Origin: Loripinus fragilis
Taxonomy: Eukaryota > Mollusca > Bivalvia > Lucinida > Lucinidae
Assembly: GCA_964019695.1 (NCBI GenBank)
Contig: OZ026518.1
Coordinates: forward strand, 105,744,305-105,808,304
DNA length: 64,000 nucleotides
Direction: 5' to 3'
Below, in pieces: positions 22,372 through 33,660 of the stretch. The notes below the pieces were generated by a model. The model worked only from the letters and a program-made list of their open reading frames with translations, was not told the DNA's origin and searched no databases. Position 1 is the first letter of the stretch. Every line of letters starts with the position of its first letter. Both the position numbers and the translations under genes were made by a program.

Positions 22372-25022
22372 CAACAAAAGAAATATCAGGGGATGGAACA
22401 GGACCTTCACCAATGGCGTAGCCAGAATGCTGAAAAAGTTACGCACATCGAAAAGAGACTACTGAATCAAACAATGCTTCTTTTCATTTGCGTCCCTTTT
22501 CAAAATGGGAACTTCTCTTAAAGGAAAGAATTTGCTCCCATAGGGAGCGAATTCTTTACTTTATGAGCAGTTCCTTATGCTATGGAAAATCACTTTTACT
22601 ACATTAGGTGACCTCCCTTGAATGTTACTTTTTATTACACACGTGCGTAAGTGCGTAATGGGGGCTACGCCAATGTATATACAATGATGGCATCACGAAG
22701 ATGGACGCTTAGAAACAGTAACCCTTCAGGATGGTCAATCGTATAAATCGAGGGGTCACAGATTATAATGTAAGGATTTGGAGATCATTTCCATGATTAG
22801 ACATACATGTATGCAAGCAATAACAGAAAGTCTGTTCACGAATTATACATGTAAATATACATGTACATGTATGGTTATTGATAATTAATTGCAGATAATT
22901 ACATGCTTCATTGCCTTAATAATAAATGGTCTACAGGTCCCAAACCCATTCTTACTTATTTATTCAGCGCCGCCTTTGGTTAAGCATCAGATTAATTTCC
23001 AAAACAATATTGTTTTTCTGTCTCTGAAGATCGATTTGCTTTAGCAATCCGTGCAGACTTGGTACTTAATAGCTTTAGTTTACCCATACTGCTAAGGTAA
23101 AGAAAGTTGCTGAAAACAAACTGTATTTCATTAGAATCTATAGAGGATACAGTTAAAATGTCAGTGCCAACATTGAAAGATGAATTGATTTAAAGTCTAC
23201 GCGTACCCGACTATAAACACTCTGAAAAGTGCGTTTTTCGTATTTGGCAATCGACATTAAGTAAGTCCATTTTCTTGGATCCATAATATTTGCTCCTACC
23301 AAGCTGTAGGAAAGCGAAACATGCACGGACATCTTGCTAAGGAATAGTCGTGTTACTCTCCGCAACAAATACTTTTTTTGCCTAAGCATATGCCACATAA
23401 ATAAAAAAAAGTCTCTTGCATAAACCTGACAGCCACTGCTGCTTATTTGATAAATTCCTTTCAATATGACACCTGTTGGAAAAGAAGTCGAAGTATTATT
23501 TCAGAAAAGATTAGATCACAATCGTATTTAGTTAGATAAACATAGAGATTCAAGTTTCATCACTTAACCTTTCAGAAATGCATAAACGAACAACTCCAGA
23601 TAAAGACAGTAGGAGGATTTCAGAAAAAAGGTATCTGTAAGTTAGTTACAATGTTTGCCACAATTCGTTATCGAAATACTTCAAAATACATAAAATATAA
23701 TGTTGTCTGTGCAGGCAAGGGTGCACCCTTATTATTATTGTTTTTTTTTAAATAACGAATCTGGCGATCATTTGAATTTAGACTTTTTAAACAATGTGTC
23801 AAATACTTAATGACAAGATGAATCATTTTATCACACTGATCCGTCACACGATTTCATGTGTAGATCCAGAAAATTCCGTTGGGTTGTGACGGTTTTTCGT
23901 GTGATTTTTTAGACATCAAAGTGTTTCACAGAGAGCCGTACTAACCTCCCTCAAGAAGCAATTGGACCCGATTGGCCCAATTGCTTCTCGAGGGGGTCTG
24001 TTTCAGTATTTCTGAGGACAACTATAGCCACTTGTGATTTTCCAGGATGTGTGCGTCCGGACTCCCTGTCCCCTACCCCTCTGGATCCGCCCATGGTTTT
24101 TCGGCCATCAAATACATGTAAGACTACTCTCATTTTCCGAAACTGTTCCATTCATACGTCAAAATGGTCTTGAAGATATAGAGCAAAATAACTGAACCAC
24201 AATATAAACATGTAGGTTATGGTGACATGTACTTTGTAGTAGAGCTGCAATATCTCAAAATACACAACATGTCCTCAGGCTATAACCTCAATTCCATTAA
24301 ACATATAATAGAGATTCAACATGCCTTTTCTAGAACTAGGGTGTGTGTTATTTATAGAACTCCATTAGGCTGCTATGAAAACCTGATCACATTACTCTAG
24401 TCGTAGGAGTGAAAAAGTCATATGGAACCATTATTGTCAATTGCATGTTTGAATCATCAAAACGTCATGTTCATACTGAACCACTACCCAGACTACCATG
24501 TTAATTCATGATATAAAGCAGTATGATCACAGAACCATGCACTACAGGTGATAACCTATTTTTAGGTCAAAAGGAAGCGAGTTTGACCAGGAAATGTCAC
24601 AGTCATAGACTATATACAATAGAAGCGACAGCAAACAATGAATACTGAGCAAAAGTCTTCAAAATACATGACAAAATCACTGGACTGTCAAATATGGGTC
24701 ACACTGACCTACTTTACTTCGAAACATTTGGTATTACTAAACCATTGCTACAAACCATGCTCATACACCAAACGGTCTTCAAGATACGAGCGAAACTGAA
24801 TCCATTAGGGAAGTTTAAGGTGTTCAATTAAATCTAATTTTGAAGTCAGTGGTCTTGTCTTACGTAAATCGCACATTTGTCCAAGATTAATGAATGTCAG
24901 TTCCATAAAATTATAAAACAAAATAGTCACTCGTGAGACAAGGTAAAATAAAGAGTTTATAACAATCAAGAGCAAGTAATTTTTAGACAAATTGATCGAG
25001 CTGTCTGTTAAACCCATATAAA
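22372..25022. other. 2.6-kb gene-free region with small palindromes
   Basis: Two clear hairpins are AAAGAATTTGCTCCC at 22525-22557 and TCAAGAAGCAATTGG at 23948-23995. Positions 23935-24105 resemble, in inverse, part of the MITE at 53399-53682 (GGATCCAGAGGGG end). From 24150 to 24800 there are worn tandem segments containing GGTCTTCAAGATA-like motifs. No gene was recognised; a 103-codon minus frame (23153-23464) has no family features. Confidence 0.5.
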
Positions 25023-25540
25023 AGATAAGTGAGTGTGATCAGGAATACCACACTCACATACTGCAGACCAACACATGGTACCACAAGGAAAAGCCACTGA
25101 ACACTGACAGTAACAAGACATTACGAAGACTTAAAGTACAGTAATCAGCTATCAGATGATCACCAAACTAGAAAGGACACAAAGTAATGCGTAACGAAAC
25201 AAAACAAAGGACCAAACGCAGAACCTAACAAACAATGGGAGCAACAAGAAGCAATGAACCAACGACAACAGAGCCATCACCTTCGAACAGACAGGATTGC
25301 CATAGGAGGGGCTTAACCCATATATATCTAATGGAATTTCCCGCCCATATCAATTGAACGAATTCATTTCAAATTTAAGGGTTGTTGGGTAGTAATTTAC
25401 ATTTTCATGCAAATTTTAAAGGTACATTCTGTTAGAAAGCAGTACAGAACCTGATCAGACGCCACATATTGCGGCGTCTGGTCTGGTTCTACATTGTTTA
25501 CTAATGTCCCCTACAAAGGACGATGTGCTTATATGGGTTA

Positions 25541-25795
25541 ATGCTGGTACCAAGTATTTGCCCTAGATTCTGTCGTTGTACAAACACAAAAAAGTGTTTA
25601 ACGCGATAGAGGCTTCCTAACCTACTGGTACCAAATATTTGCCCTAGATTCTGTTGTTGTTGGAATACAAAAAAAAAATCTTCAGCTCGATAGAGGCTTC
25701 CTAACTAACTGGTACCAAATATTTGCCCTAAATTATGTTGCTGTTGTTGAAACTTAAAAAAATGTTTAACTAGCGAAAAGGCTTCTTAACTTCTG
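25541..25795 (-). repeat. Three tandem copies of an 85-bp segment from the Penelope-like tail
   Basis: CTGGTACCAAxTATTTGCCC recurs near 25548, 25625 and 25709, each followed by TAGATTCTGTTGTTG and GAGGCTTCCTAAC-like sequence. The single-copy equivalents are at 36300-36365 and 52690-52746 (CAACAACAGCAGAATCTAGG). Confidence 0.75.
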
Positions 25796-26329
25796 CAATG
25801 TAACACCACAGAGAAAAATTATTCAAATTAACACTCTATGACGAAACAAAGAAAGGGCTCACGACCCACAGATAGTCAGAGCTAAAGAAAACCCCAAATT
25901 GATCCACGACCGGCCTAGCCAAAGACAAGCATCAGGTAACAACCCATGGATAAAAGCTTTACGTCAGGTCCGTCATTGAGTTTTAGGCCTGACCCACCGT
26001 CGTGCAATTAAAGAGGAAACCAGAAACGGGTTTACAGCCAGACTGTCACATGATATCCATGTTATTATATCCAACTTTTTATAACGTTTGATCATCTTTT
26101 TGAATTGATCACTAAAATTAGGCGTCCCGACAATCCTTCTGAATTTATAAACAAAAACCACCATAGAATGTCGGCTCTGTTATGCCCTGTTGCAGAAGAG
26201 TTTCTAAACCAATATTGTACTACTACTCTGAGTGTCTCTGGTAGAAGTTAGAAAATACTTTACGAATCGTATGATATCGATAATCTTGTTTTAATAACTT
26301 AGCAGTCAAAAATTGGTTTCTGTTGTTGT

Positions 26330-26344
26330 AGTCAATATCATTAG
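26330..26344 (+). repeat. 15-bp target site duplication of the LINE, left
   Basis: AGTCAATATCATTAG is identical to 28248-28262. Without the LINE it would occur once and join the Penelope-like reading frame. Confidence 0.9.
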
Positions 26345-26497
26345 TTTAGTTTATACATATTTTATTGCCACAAATTACAGCAATGGGGTTGGGTCACAAG
26401 TTCTCGCAACATTAGTTACGACCCTCCCCCTACATATACAGATCAATCAAAGCATGTAAACATGGCTACAAAACATGTCTTCAACTATACAAAATCA

Positions 26498-26548
<51 letters not shown>

Positions 26549-26550
26549 AT
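26498..26550. repeat. (AAAT)n microsatellite in the LINE 3' UTR
   Basis: Thirteen uninterrupted TAAA units. Confidence 0.95.
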
Positions 26551-26860
26551 GTCTATGAGTGCATTTTAGAGTGCAGGTTAGCATCATTCAGATCATTAAA
26601 GGCAAGAAATCTGTCTGCCAATCCTAGTGGATCAACATCCAAACCGCTTGTCTTCAATTATCCGATATGCGTCTATTGTATTCTTTTCACACTTGTGAAA
26701 CATTTATTACAATGATCGAATACTCCATGTCAATGTTCACCCAATTGTTAGGTCCACCAGTACTAAGGAGCAGGCCTGCCCCTCCGACATAGGGAAGATT
26801 GGGTATGGCAGAAAGTGAGATAAATATACTTGAATTTCCAAGTCAAAAAGGAAAATATGT

Positions 26861-28247
26861 TTATGTATTGTCAAAACGTTTGGTGCTCTTTATATAATCC
26901 TGTACTGCTCTAAATAATGTTGAATTAAGTGTGTTGTCAACTATTTCATTTCCGTATAACAATAATTGTGTAGTTAGTGGTTGAAAGTCTCTTGCAGCTT
27001 CAAAAAATAGATGGCGCTCGTTTCTGTAGGTGTTGCAATGAAAGAAGTAGTGTTCGCTATCCTCTATTTCATTGCACCAATTACAGAGAGGATTTTCACG
27101 AAGATGATTGATAAATAAATCATTATTCAGATTGCTACAATTGTTTCTTATTCGAGCATGTATTACTGATAGATATCGGTTTCCTGATGTGAAGTAGTTA
27201 GGTACATGTAGTTTAGGAAAAGTAGTAATTTGCAGGTTGTTCTTAAAGGAAGATATTGTTGGCTGATTTTTGAGGCCTTCGTCAAGAGTGTTCCACATTC
27301 TGATGGCTGATGGAATACATGATCTTAGTGATATATTAGTTCGAGTAAATGGTGTGGAGAAGTTGTTGTTGTTTCTGAGGGGGTACCCCGAAATTTCACT
27401 TACTAATGGGGGAAATAAATCAGTAATATATGATGGAACCAGTCCATTGTTTACTTTATACATAAAATGCAGTTTTTGTTGGTGTCTCCTCACTGATAAA
27501 TTAGTCCATCCACATTCGTTATATAATTTGACTAACGATACCGATCTGGTTAGTCCAGTAACAATACGAGCTGCTTCATTTTGTATTTTTTGAAGAGTGT
27601 TAGAGTCTTGTTGTGTGCAGCCATCCCAAACTAATGATGCATACTCTATGATGGGTAATAAGTGGTATAGATAAATTTGATTTAATGCATTTCTGCTCAG
27701 AGTGTATTTGAGTTTGCGCATTATGCCTAATATTTTCGACGCTGTATTTGCAATCTGTTCAATATGTGTGTGCCACTGACCGTTTTGGCTGAAAGTTATG
27801 CCCAGATGTTTGTGATCTTCGACAAATTTTATTGGAGTGTTATCAAATATCAATTGAGGAAAAGCTTCAAAATATTTAAGAGTAAAAAGAACTGCTTCAG
27901 TTTTAAGAGGGTTAAATTTGACTAACCATTGTATGGCCCAATTAGAAAGCATAATGAGATCATGGTTTATAATACCTGCTATGTCTGAGAGGCGTGCTGC
28001 AGCATAGAATAGAGAACTGTCATCAGCAAATAATCGTGTTAAACTTAGCAACTGTTTTGCAATATCATTGATATATACTAGAAATAACAGGGGTCCAAGC
28101 ACTGATCCCTGGGGAACTCCTGCAAGGATGGACTTTATAGTCGAAGCACAGGACTTGAGGGTAACTTTTTGTTTTCTATTAGTTAGATAGCTATTTAACC
28201 ACTGGAGCAACTTACCATCAATACCATTTTGCCTTAACTTAAATAGA
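26861..28247 (-). CDS. LINE reverse transcriptase, C-terminal part (5' truncated)
   Basis: The frame is open for about 461 codons from the truncation point to the stop at 26861-26863, so no native start exists. It begins within the palm region (LRQNGIDGKLLQWL, then SYLTNRKQKV). Counting from the TTG at 28210, GVPQGSVLGP is at about 31-40, YINDI at about 46-50 and the catalytic FADD at about 61-64. NPLKTE and LGI follow. The thumb/connection region leads to a C-terminal CCHC zinc-binding cluster (C376, C379, H387, C392). The protein copies element RNA at a nicked target. The motifs place it among the Jockey/CR1/I-like LINEs; the clade is not resolved. The uninterrupted frame contrasts with the decayed copies around it. 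The endonuclease domain is missing, so it is not autonomous. Confidence 0.85.
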
Positions 28248-28262
28248 AGTCAATATCATTAG
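28248..28262 (+). repeat. 15-bp target site duplication of the LINE, right
   Basis: AGTCAATATCATTAG, identical to 26330-26344. Confidence 0.9.
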
Positions 28263-28574
28263 AACATGCGCTCGCAAAACGAATAAACTGCGAAATCAAT
28301 ACAACAAAGGAATGAGAGTGAGGAACATATCCATCAACAACTATTGAGCCTAGCGTCTTTTGTGGAACATAGGCAAACAGTGCAGACCCAGAGTAGGGGC
28401 CAAAGGGTCACCTGTGTTTGTTAACAGAATGTTCTATGAAAATTTGGAAAATACAACCCAACACACTAAAATTGTTTAGCATTTATGAGCATGATAAATT
28501 TCGGGCTCGGTTGAGTTGAGCTTGAAAATTAATCATTCGTTATATATAAAATCTGCATGTTCTACATGTTGTCG

Positions 28575-28753
28575 ACCTGTGTAAAACGGCCACTCAAAAT
28601 GGACTAATCAAAGATCTTATTGACAATTGGTAGCCTACTGCAGGTCTAATCCCTTTGGAGCATTCTCCAATACTTTGACCTGCATTAAGCGATAATTAGT
28701 CTTGAAAAACAATTTTTGGTCTTTTTGAGAGTGATCGTTTTTCACAGGTTTTA
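28575..28753. mobile_element. Palindromic MITE, copy 2
   Basis: A diverged copy of the element at 10337-10534. It has ACGGCCACTCAAAA at the left, a GGAGCATTCTCC centre and TTTTTCACAGGTTTTA at the right. Confidence 0.6.
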
Positions 28754-28759
28754 CTATAA

Positions 28760-30735
28760 ATGAAAATTACCTCTTAACTCCTCTCTTTCAAAGTAACAAC
28801 GTCAGATATTCCATCGTCATTCGTTTTCTGTGGAAGTCTTCTTTGGAGTAGCGTTGTTAAATGTCCATTGTTAAAAACTATTTTGAATTACAATATTATT
28901 CATTCTAGTGCAGGCGTCTGTCGGATATGATGGTGTACACAGTCATGTCTTTTCAATTTTCTATTATTCGCTCAAAATTGTTAGCATAAATTAAATCTAG
29001 AATACGACACGCTTTCATAGTTTGAAAATATATAGTATATAAGTCATTGTTGGAGCTTGTAGGCTTTGAAATCTTGTTAACTCATTTATAAAGGGAAACG
29101 AGACACCTCTCCCGAAAGATCCGTGTGTAGAAATTTAAAATATTTCTGCTGCGCGGTATTAACGCAACGAGCGCGAACTGAAAGAAGCTAGAGTCCAAGA
29201 TTCGCTTAGAGTACAATCATATGCACGTATAGTATCGCTCTTTGTTGAAATCCCGCGAGACTTCGTCTGAGCTCAGCCTAATCCATTGTGAAAACTTGTT
29301 CGGGCAGAGTTATTATATTATTTTGTAAGTTTGCACAGACTAGTTTCAATATTTGGTTTTCAATGACAGCGAATAATGAAGCTTTTAGACCCTCCAGAAT
29401 TTTTGTGTACAAAGCACTTTTGTTGAGCATTGGTACCAAAGCGTCGACACGGGGTTTGTCTGCCTTAAAGATTTTCATCTGAAGAGGTATTATAGTAGAA
29501 CAAGCAAATACGCCTTACCATAAATGATGGTACCTTTTTGGCCCTCCGGAAATTCTTACTTTAAATATGTATGCACAGCTATCCGGTTGAGCAACTTGTC
29601 TGGGTGTTGGTCTTGGCATTAATCTTATTCCATATTTTGCGTGGGCGAACAGCGAAAGCTCATGCGAGCCTGCACAGACGTGCAGGCTCGTATCAGTTTT
29701 CACTGATCGCAATTGCAATGAGCATCATTTTCGTTTGACTGGGAGAAATATAAAATATGTATATTCAGCTAATTTTGCGCTTAAATTAGCGTAACATTAT
29801 ACCCAATACAGCGAATTTTGTATAATTTACTCAGTTCAAAAAATTGAAATGGCCTTGATTTTCTTTATTTCTATGTAAAAATTTGTGTGCAGATAATTTG
29901 AGATCTCATACCCTCGTTATCAATTATAAAAATCCGCGAAATTAGAAAAAAAGGTTCTTTGAGAGTTATAATTAGTGCGCATGCTATGATCATGTATAGC
30001 CTGGCCACCAGAGCATCCTTAGTTAGGGTTTGAAACATGCCGCTCGCAGCTTTAGTAAATAAGTTGTTATAATTAGTACGCGCCGGTTGAACTGAACATG
30101 CAAAATTTGAATACATGTATCTCTAAACATGGTTTCCCATGACATGGCTTACATTGAAATATGCGTTCTTGAGGTTATTTTATTAATCTTTTTACTAAAA
30201 TGACACCCAGGGTTTTGATGTCTCTTATTGTACTAAAATAGTTTTTTTTCAACCTACGTATCTCACGATTTTTCGCTCCGAGCTCTTTAATGATTTTATA
30301 TGTTACAGTATGGACATCGGATACGAATAATTTCCAAATGCTATTGTGCGTAAAACATCCTTTATTAACCTATGAAATTAAGTTTTAGCATACTATTCTA
30401 CAAAGTTTCAAAAATACTCACAATGTAAACGTATCGCCTGTATTCTCCTAGTTTAGGCCAGCCCTTGCGTGCGCGGATCCAGAAAGTCTTGTCAGAGGGG
30501 GTCCAACTTTGATAACGCACGGACGACGACAAAACTATATTCCTTCGACTTCGCCGGGGGATAACAAACTTGGTAGAGGTCTACTAATTGATGCTACAAA
30601 CCAAATATCAAATCTCTAGGCCCTGTGGTTCCAGACAAGAAGAATTTTTAATATTTTCCCTTTATAAGCCTAAGTAAAACATGTGGTCCCCGGAGCAGGG
30701 GCATATTTTGAACAAACTTGGTAGAGGTCTATAGG
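28760..30735. other. 2-kb stretch without a recognised gene
   Basis: AT-rich, with a hairpin at 29645-29710 (GCGAGCCTGCAC/GTGCAGGCTCG core; a relative is at 46326-46392). Around 30460-30520 is a GCGCGGATCCAGAAAGT fragment of the MITE family at 53399. From 30560 to 30735 there is a widespread-looking repeat (AACTTGGTAGAGGTCTA, CCTGTGGTTCCAGACAAG) that recurs at 32580-32800. Confidence 0.5.
29645..29710. repeat. Hairpin, GCGAGCCTGCAC core
   Basis: The 12-base inner arms are perfect; outer arms GCGAACAGxGAAA and TTTTCACTGATCGC pair imperfectly. Confidence 0.7.
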
Positions 30736-30740
30736 TTGAT

Positions 30741-30830
30741 GTTATTACCCAACCGTCTATATACGATGTAATTGTCTATTTTTTGTTATTACCCAACCAT
30801 CTATATACGGAGTAATTGTCTATTTTTTGC
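30741..30830. repeat. Two tandem 44-bp units
   Basis: GTTATTACCCAACC at 30741 and 30785, each followed by CTATATACG and GTAATTGTCTATTTTTT, directly before the 580-bp array. Confidence 0.85.
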
Positions 30831-30835
30831 TATGT

Positions 30836-32571
30836 CATGAGTCACTGAACTATTCCACCGGTCAATTAATTTGACTATTGACTGGCACTATACCATGGCC
30901 TGGTTACCCGCTTCCCTGTTAAAAACACACAGGCGCTATTCTACACGCGCGACAACGATGCGCAGACGGTTCATTTAAGAAAGGAGACGTTATGCAACAA
31001 TGGTGAAAATAAGGCATGGTTTGGCAACTTTAAACTCCAAAAACTCCGTTGTTTATGGTCAGAAACATAAAGTGTGGATACTCGTGTTCTTAGTTAGAAC
31101 GAGCGGAACATTTTGAGACAAAATTGAGCAGATTTGGTGAAATTTTCTGTTTTGCAACAAAACCGCATAGTCTACAGCAACTCCATGCAAGAAACGCTGC
31201 TAAGTATTTCATCAAATGGGTTGGGTAATAAAATAGTTATTTCATGCCTGTTTGTAGCATAGTCAAACTTTTACCCCTCGGTACTGTGGGCGACCTGATG
31301 CACTATTGCACTCTGCCTTTGGCCTCGTGCAATAGTGCATCAGGTCGTTCACGGCACCTCGGGTTAATAGTTTGACTATACTACAAACAGGCAAGAAGTA
31401 ACTGTATACTTTGACATGAGTCACTTAACTATTCAACCGGTCAATAAATTTGACTATTGACTGGCACTATACCATGGCCTGGTTACCCGCTTCCATGTTA
31501 AAACACACAGGCGCTTATCGACATGCGCGACAACGATGCGCGTACGGTTCGTTGATGAAAGGATACGTTGAGCAACAATGGTGAAAATAAGGCATGGTTT
31601 GGCAACTTTAAACTCCAATAACTCCGTTATTTATGGTCAGAAACATAAAGTGTGGGTACTCGTAATCTTAGTTATAACAAGCGGAACATTTTGAGACCAA
31701 AATTGAGCCGATTTGGTGAAATTTTCTGTTTTGCAACAAAACCGCATCGTCTACAGCAACTCCATGCAAGAAACGCTGCTAAGTATTTCATCAAATTGGT
31801 TTGGTAATAAAATAGTTATTTCATGCCTGTTTGTAGTAAAGTCAAATTTATAACCCTTGATACTGTGGACGACCTGATGCACTATTGCACTCTGCCTTTG
31901 GCCTCGTGCAATAGTGCATCAGGTCGTCCACGGCACCTCAGGGTAATAGTTTTGACTATACTACAAACAGGCATGAAATAACTGTATACTATGTCATGAG
32001 TCACTTAACTATTCCAATGGTCAATAAATTTGACTATTGACTGGCACTATACCATGGCCTGGTTACCCGCTTCCATGTTAAAACACAGAGGCGCTTATCG
32101 ACTTGCGCGACAACGATGCGGGTACGGTTCATTATGTAAGGAGACGTTATGCAACAATGGTGAAAATAAGGCATGGTTTGGCAACTTTAAATTCCAATAA
32201 CTCCGTTGTTTATGGTCATAAACATAAAGTGTGGATACTCGTGTTCTTAGTTAGAACGAGCGGAACATTTTGAGACCAAAATTGAGCAGATTTGGTGAAA
32301 TTTTCTGTTTGCAACAAAACCGCATCTTCTACAGCAACTCTATGCAAGAAACGCTGCTAAGTATTTCATCAAATGGGTTGGGTAATAAAACAGTTATTTC
32401 ATGCCTGTTTGTAGTAAAGTCAAACTATTACCCCTCAGTACCGTGGACGACCTGATGCACTATTGCACTCGGCCTTCGGTCTCGTGCCATAGTGCATCAG
32501 GTCGTGCACGGCACCTCGGGTTAATAGTTTTGATTATACCACAAACAGGCATGAAATAACTGTAATACTAC
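30836..32571. repeat. Three tandem 580-bp units, each with a ~147-bp hairpin
   Basis: ATGAGTCAC starts units near 30836, 31415 and 31995 (spacing 579 and 580). Shared landmarks are GACTGGCACTATACCATGGC, GGTGAAAATAAGGCATGG, CTCCGTTGTTTATGGTCA and AAGAAACGCTGCTAAGTA. Each unit ends with a foldback (31246-31392, 31825-31972, 32403-32550). Its outer arms are GCCTGTTTGTAGTA.AGTCAA and its inner arms GACCTGATGCACTATTGCAC. There is no coding capacity. Confidence 0.9.
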
Positions 32572-33030
32572 ATACCAAATATCAAGGCTCTATGCCTTGT
32601 GGTTTCAGACAAGAAGCTTTTTTCATGTTTTCCCAATATAAGCCTGTGTAAAACAAGTGACCCCCGGGGTGAGCCCATTTTTGGCCCAAGGAGCATAAGT
32701 TTGACCAACTTGGTAGCGTTTTACTAGATCCTGCTACATGTACATACCATGTATCAAGACTCTAGGCCTTGTGGTTTCAGAAAAGAAGATTTTTAAAGTT
32801 TACATATCGAAAATCTTTTTTGGCCTGTGTGATCTAAATATGCAACGGATCGAAGCCATTTGAACAAATATTAAGGAAGGCCATATACGGATCATTCCCG
32901 CCGAGTTTGGTCTAAATCCAGACAGTAGTTATGGAGGAGAGTCATTTGAAGCAATTGTTGACGACGGACGACGCGCGAAAGACAGCCAAGGATCACAATA
33001 GTTCACCAGGAACCAATGGCTATGGTGAGC
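32572..33030 (+). repeat. Dispersed repeat with bivalve-type end
   Basis: Two worn units contain CTAxGCCTTGTGGTTTCAGA (near 32590 and 32760). A terminal segment follows with GACGACGGACGACGCG, ACAATAGTTCACCAGG and GGTGAGCTAAAAGC. I associate this ending with repeats common in bivalve genomes. Non-coding. Confidence 0.5.
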
Positions 33031-33059
33031 TAAAAGCAAAAATAAATACAACCCCCTCC

Positions 33060-33660
33060 CCTGAAAAAAAGGTAACGTAATATATCCAAGACTTTATTAA
33101 ATATGTGCAAACTATTTCAAAATTCAATACTATGCAAAGAATAACTCACTTTTAAGAATCCAGTGAAAATGCATACTTCAGGGTACTTAATTGTACATGT
33201 ATCTAAAACCCTTATTAATACCCACATTTTCAATTCCAGTAGTGATTTTTTCTTTAACTACTATCTCACACAAATACAAGATTCTAAATGTACAAGGTTA
33301 AAAAATTACCGGCCCTCGTATACTTTATCAGGCCCTTAAAGAAAAAGAAGAAATTATAATTTATTCTGAGGTCAAACCTAGTTTTTAAACCACTCCAAAA
33401 TAGATGATCTCGGTGTTTCTGTAAGATTTTATCCGTCTAAGATTTTCTATAATGATTTCAAGAATAATCTTACAGTGGTCTATAATCAAAATAATTACAT
33501 CTCTGCCGTGTGCTTATTATTGACATATAAGACAGTTATGACAACTAAACCATATTGCGATATGCAATTCAAATTCAAACATATCTTTAGCGTACTCATC
33601 AGTAAGGGTGCTGAAACAACCGTCTCAGTGAGACGGTTCTTTGAGAAACTGTGTGACAAA
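33060..33660. repeat. Diverged copy of sequence at 41890-42480
   Basis: The shared order is TAATATATCCA, GCAAAGAATAACTCACTTTTAAGAAT, ACATGTATCTAAAA, TATCAGGCCCTTAA.GAAAA, GGTGTTTCTGT and AATTACATCTCTG. A GACGGTT hairpin (33618-33638) matches a motif at 42780 and 42960. This suggests an old duplication of the region around the 1.25-kb array. No gene. Confidence 0.6.

Larger units (their letters stand above)
26345..28247 (-). mobile_element. 5'-truncated LINE (non-LTR retrotransposon) insertion
   Basis: A 1.9-kb insertion with a perfect 15-bp target duplication. On the minus strand it starts inside the reverse transcriptase and continues to its stop at 26861, then about 500 bp of 3' UTR containing an (AAAT)n tract. 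The end has a GGCAATAAAATATG sequence near 26355. 5' truncation with target-primed insertion is typical of LINEs. The perfect duplication and open frame suggest a young insertion. Confidence 0.9.
25023..28350 (-). mobile_element. Penelope-like retroelement remnant A, split by a LINE
   Basis: Reading on the minus strand, coding-like sequence (28350 to 28263, then 26329 to about 25970) is followed by a tail to 25023. Short peptide stretches match the copy at 35265: RFA.ACSN, LLKQ.YRYH, FYxRH-like, FKKMIKRYKK and NPFLVSSLIARRW. The coding part is interrupted by the LINE at 26345-28247. A 15-bp direct repeat AGTCAATATCATTAG on each side shows that the two halves were once joined. The tail includes a three-copy repeat (25541-25795) and ends with the TAAGTGAGTGTGATCAGG block shared by other copies. 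It is decayed, with stops and shifts. Confidence 0.65.

Noticed and set aside
23153..23464. 103-codon minus-strand frame
   Set aside because: No recognisable family, unusual composition, no comparison copy.
27270..27593. Plus-strand 107-codon frame
   Set aside because: Antisense shadow of the LINE reverse transcriptase on the minus strand.
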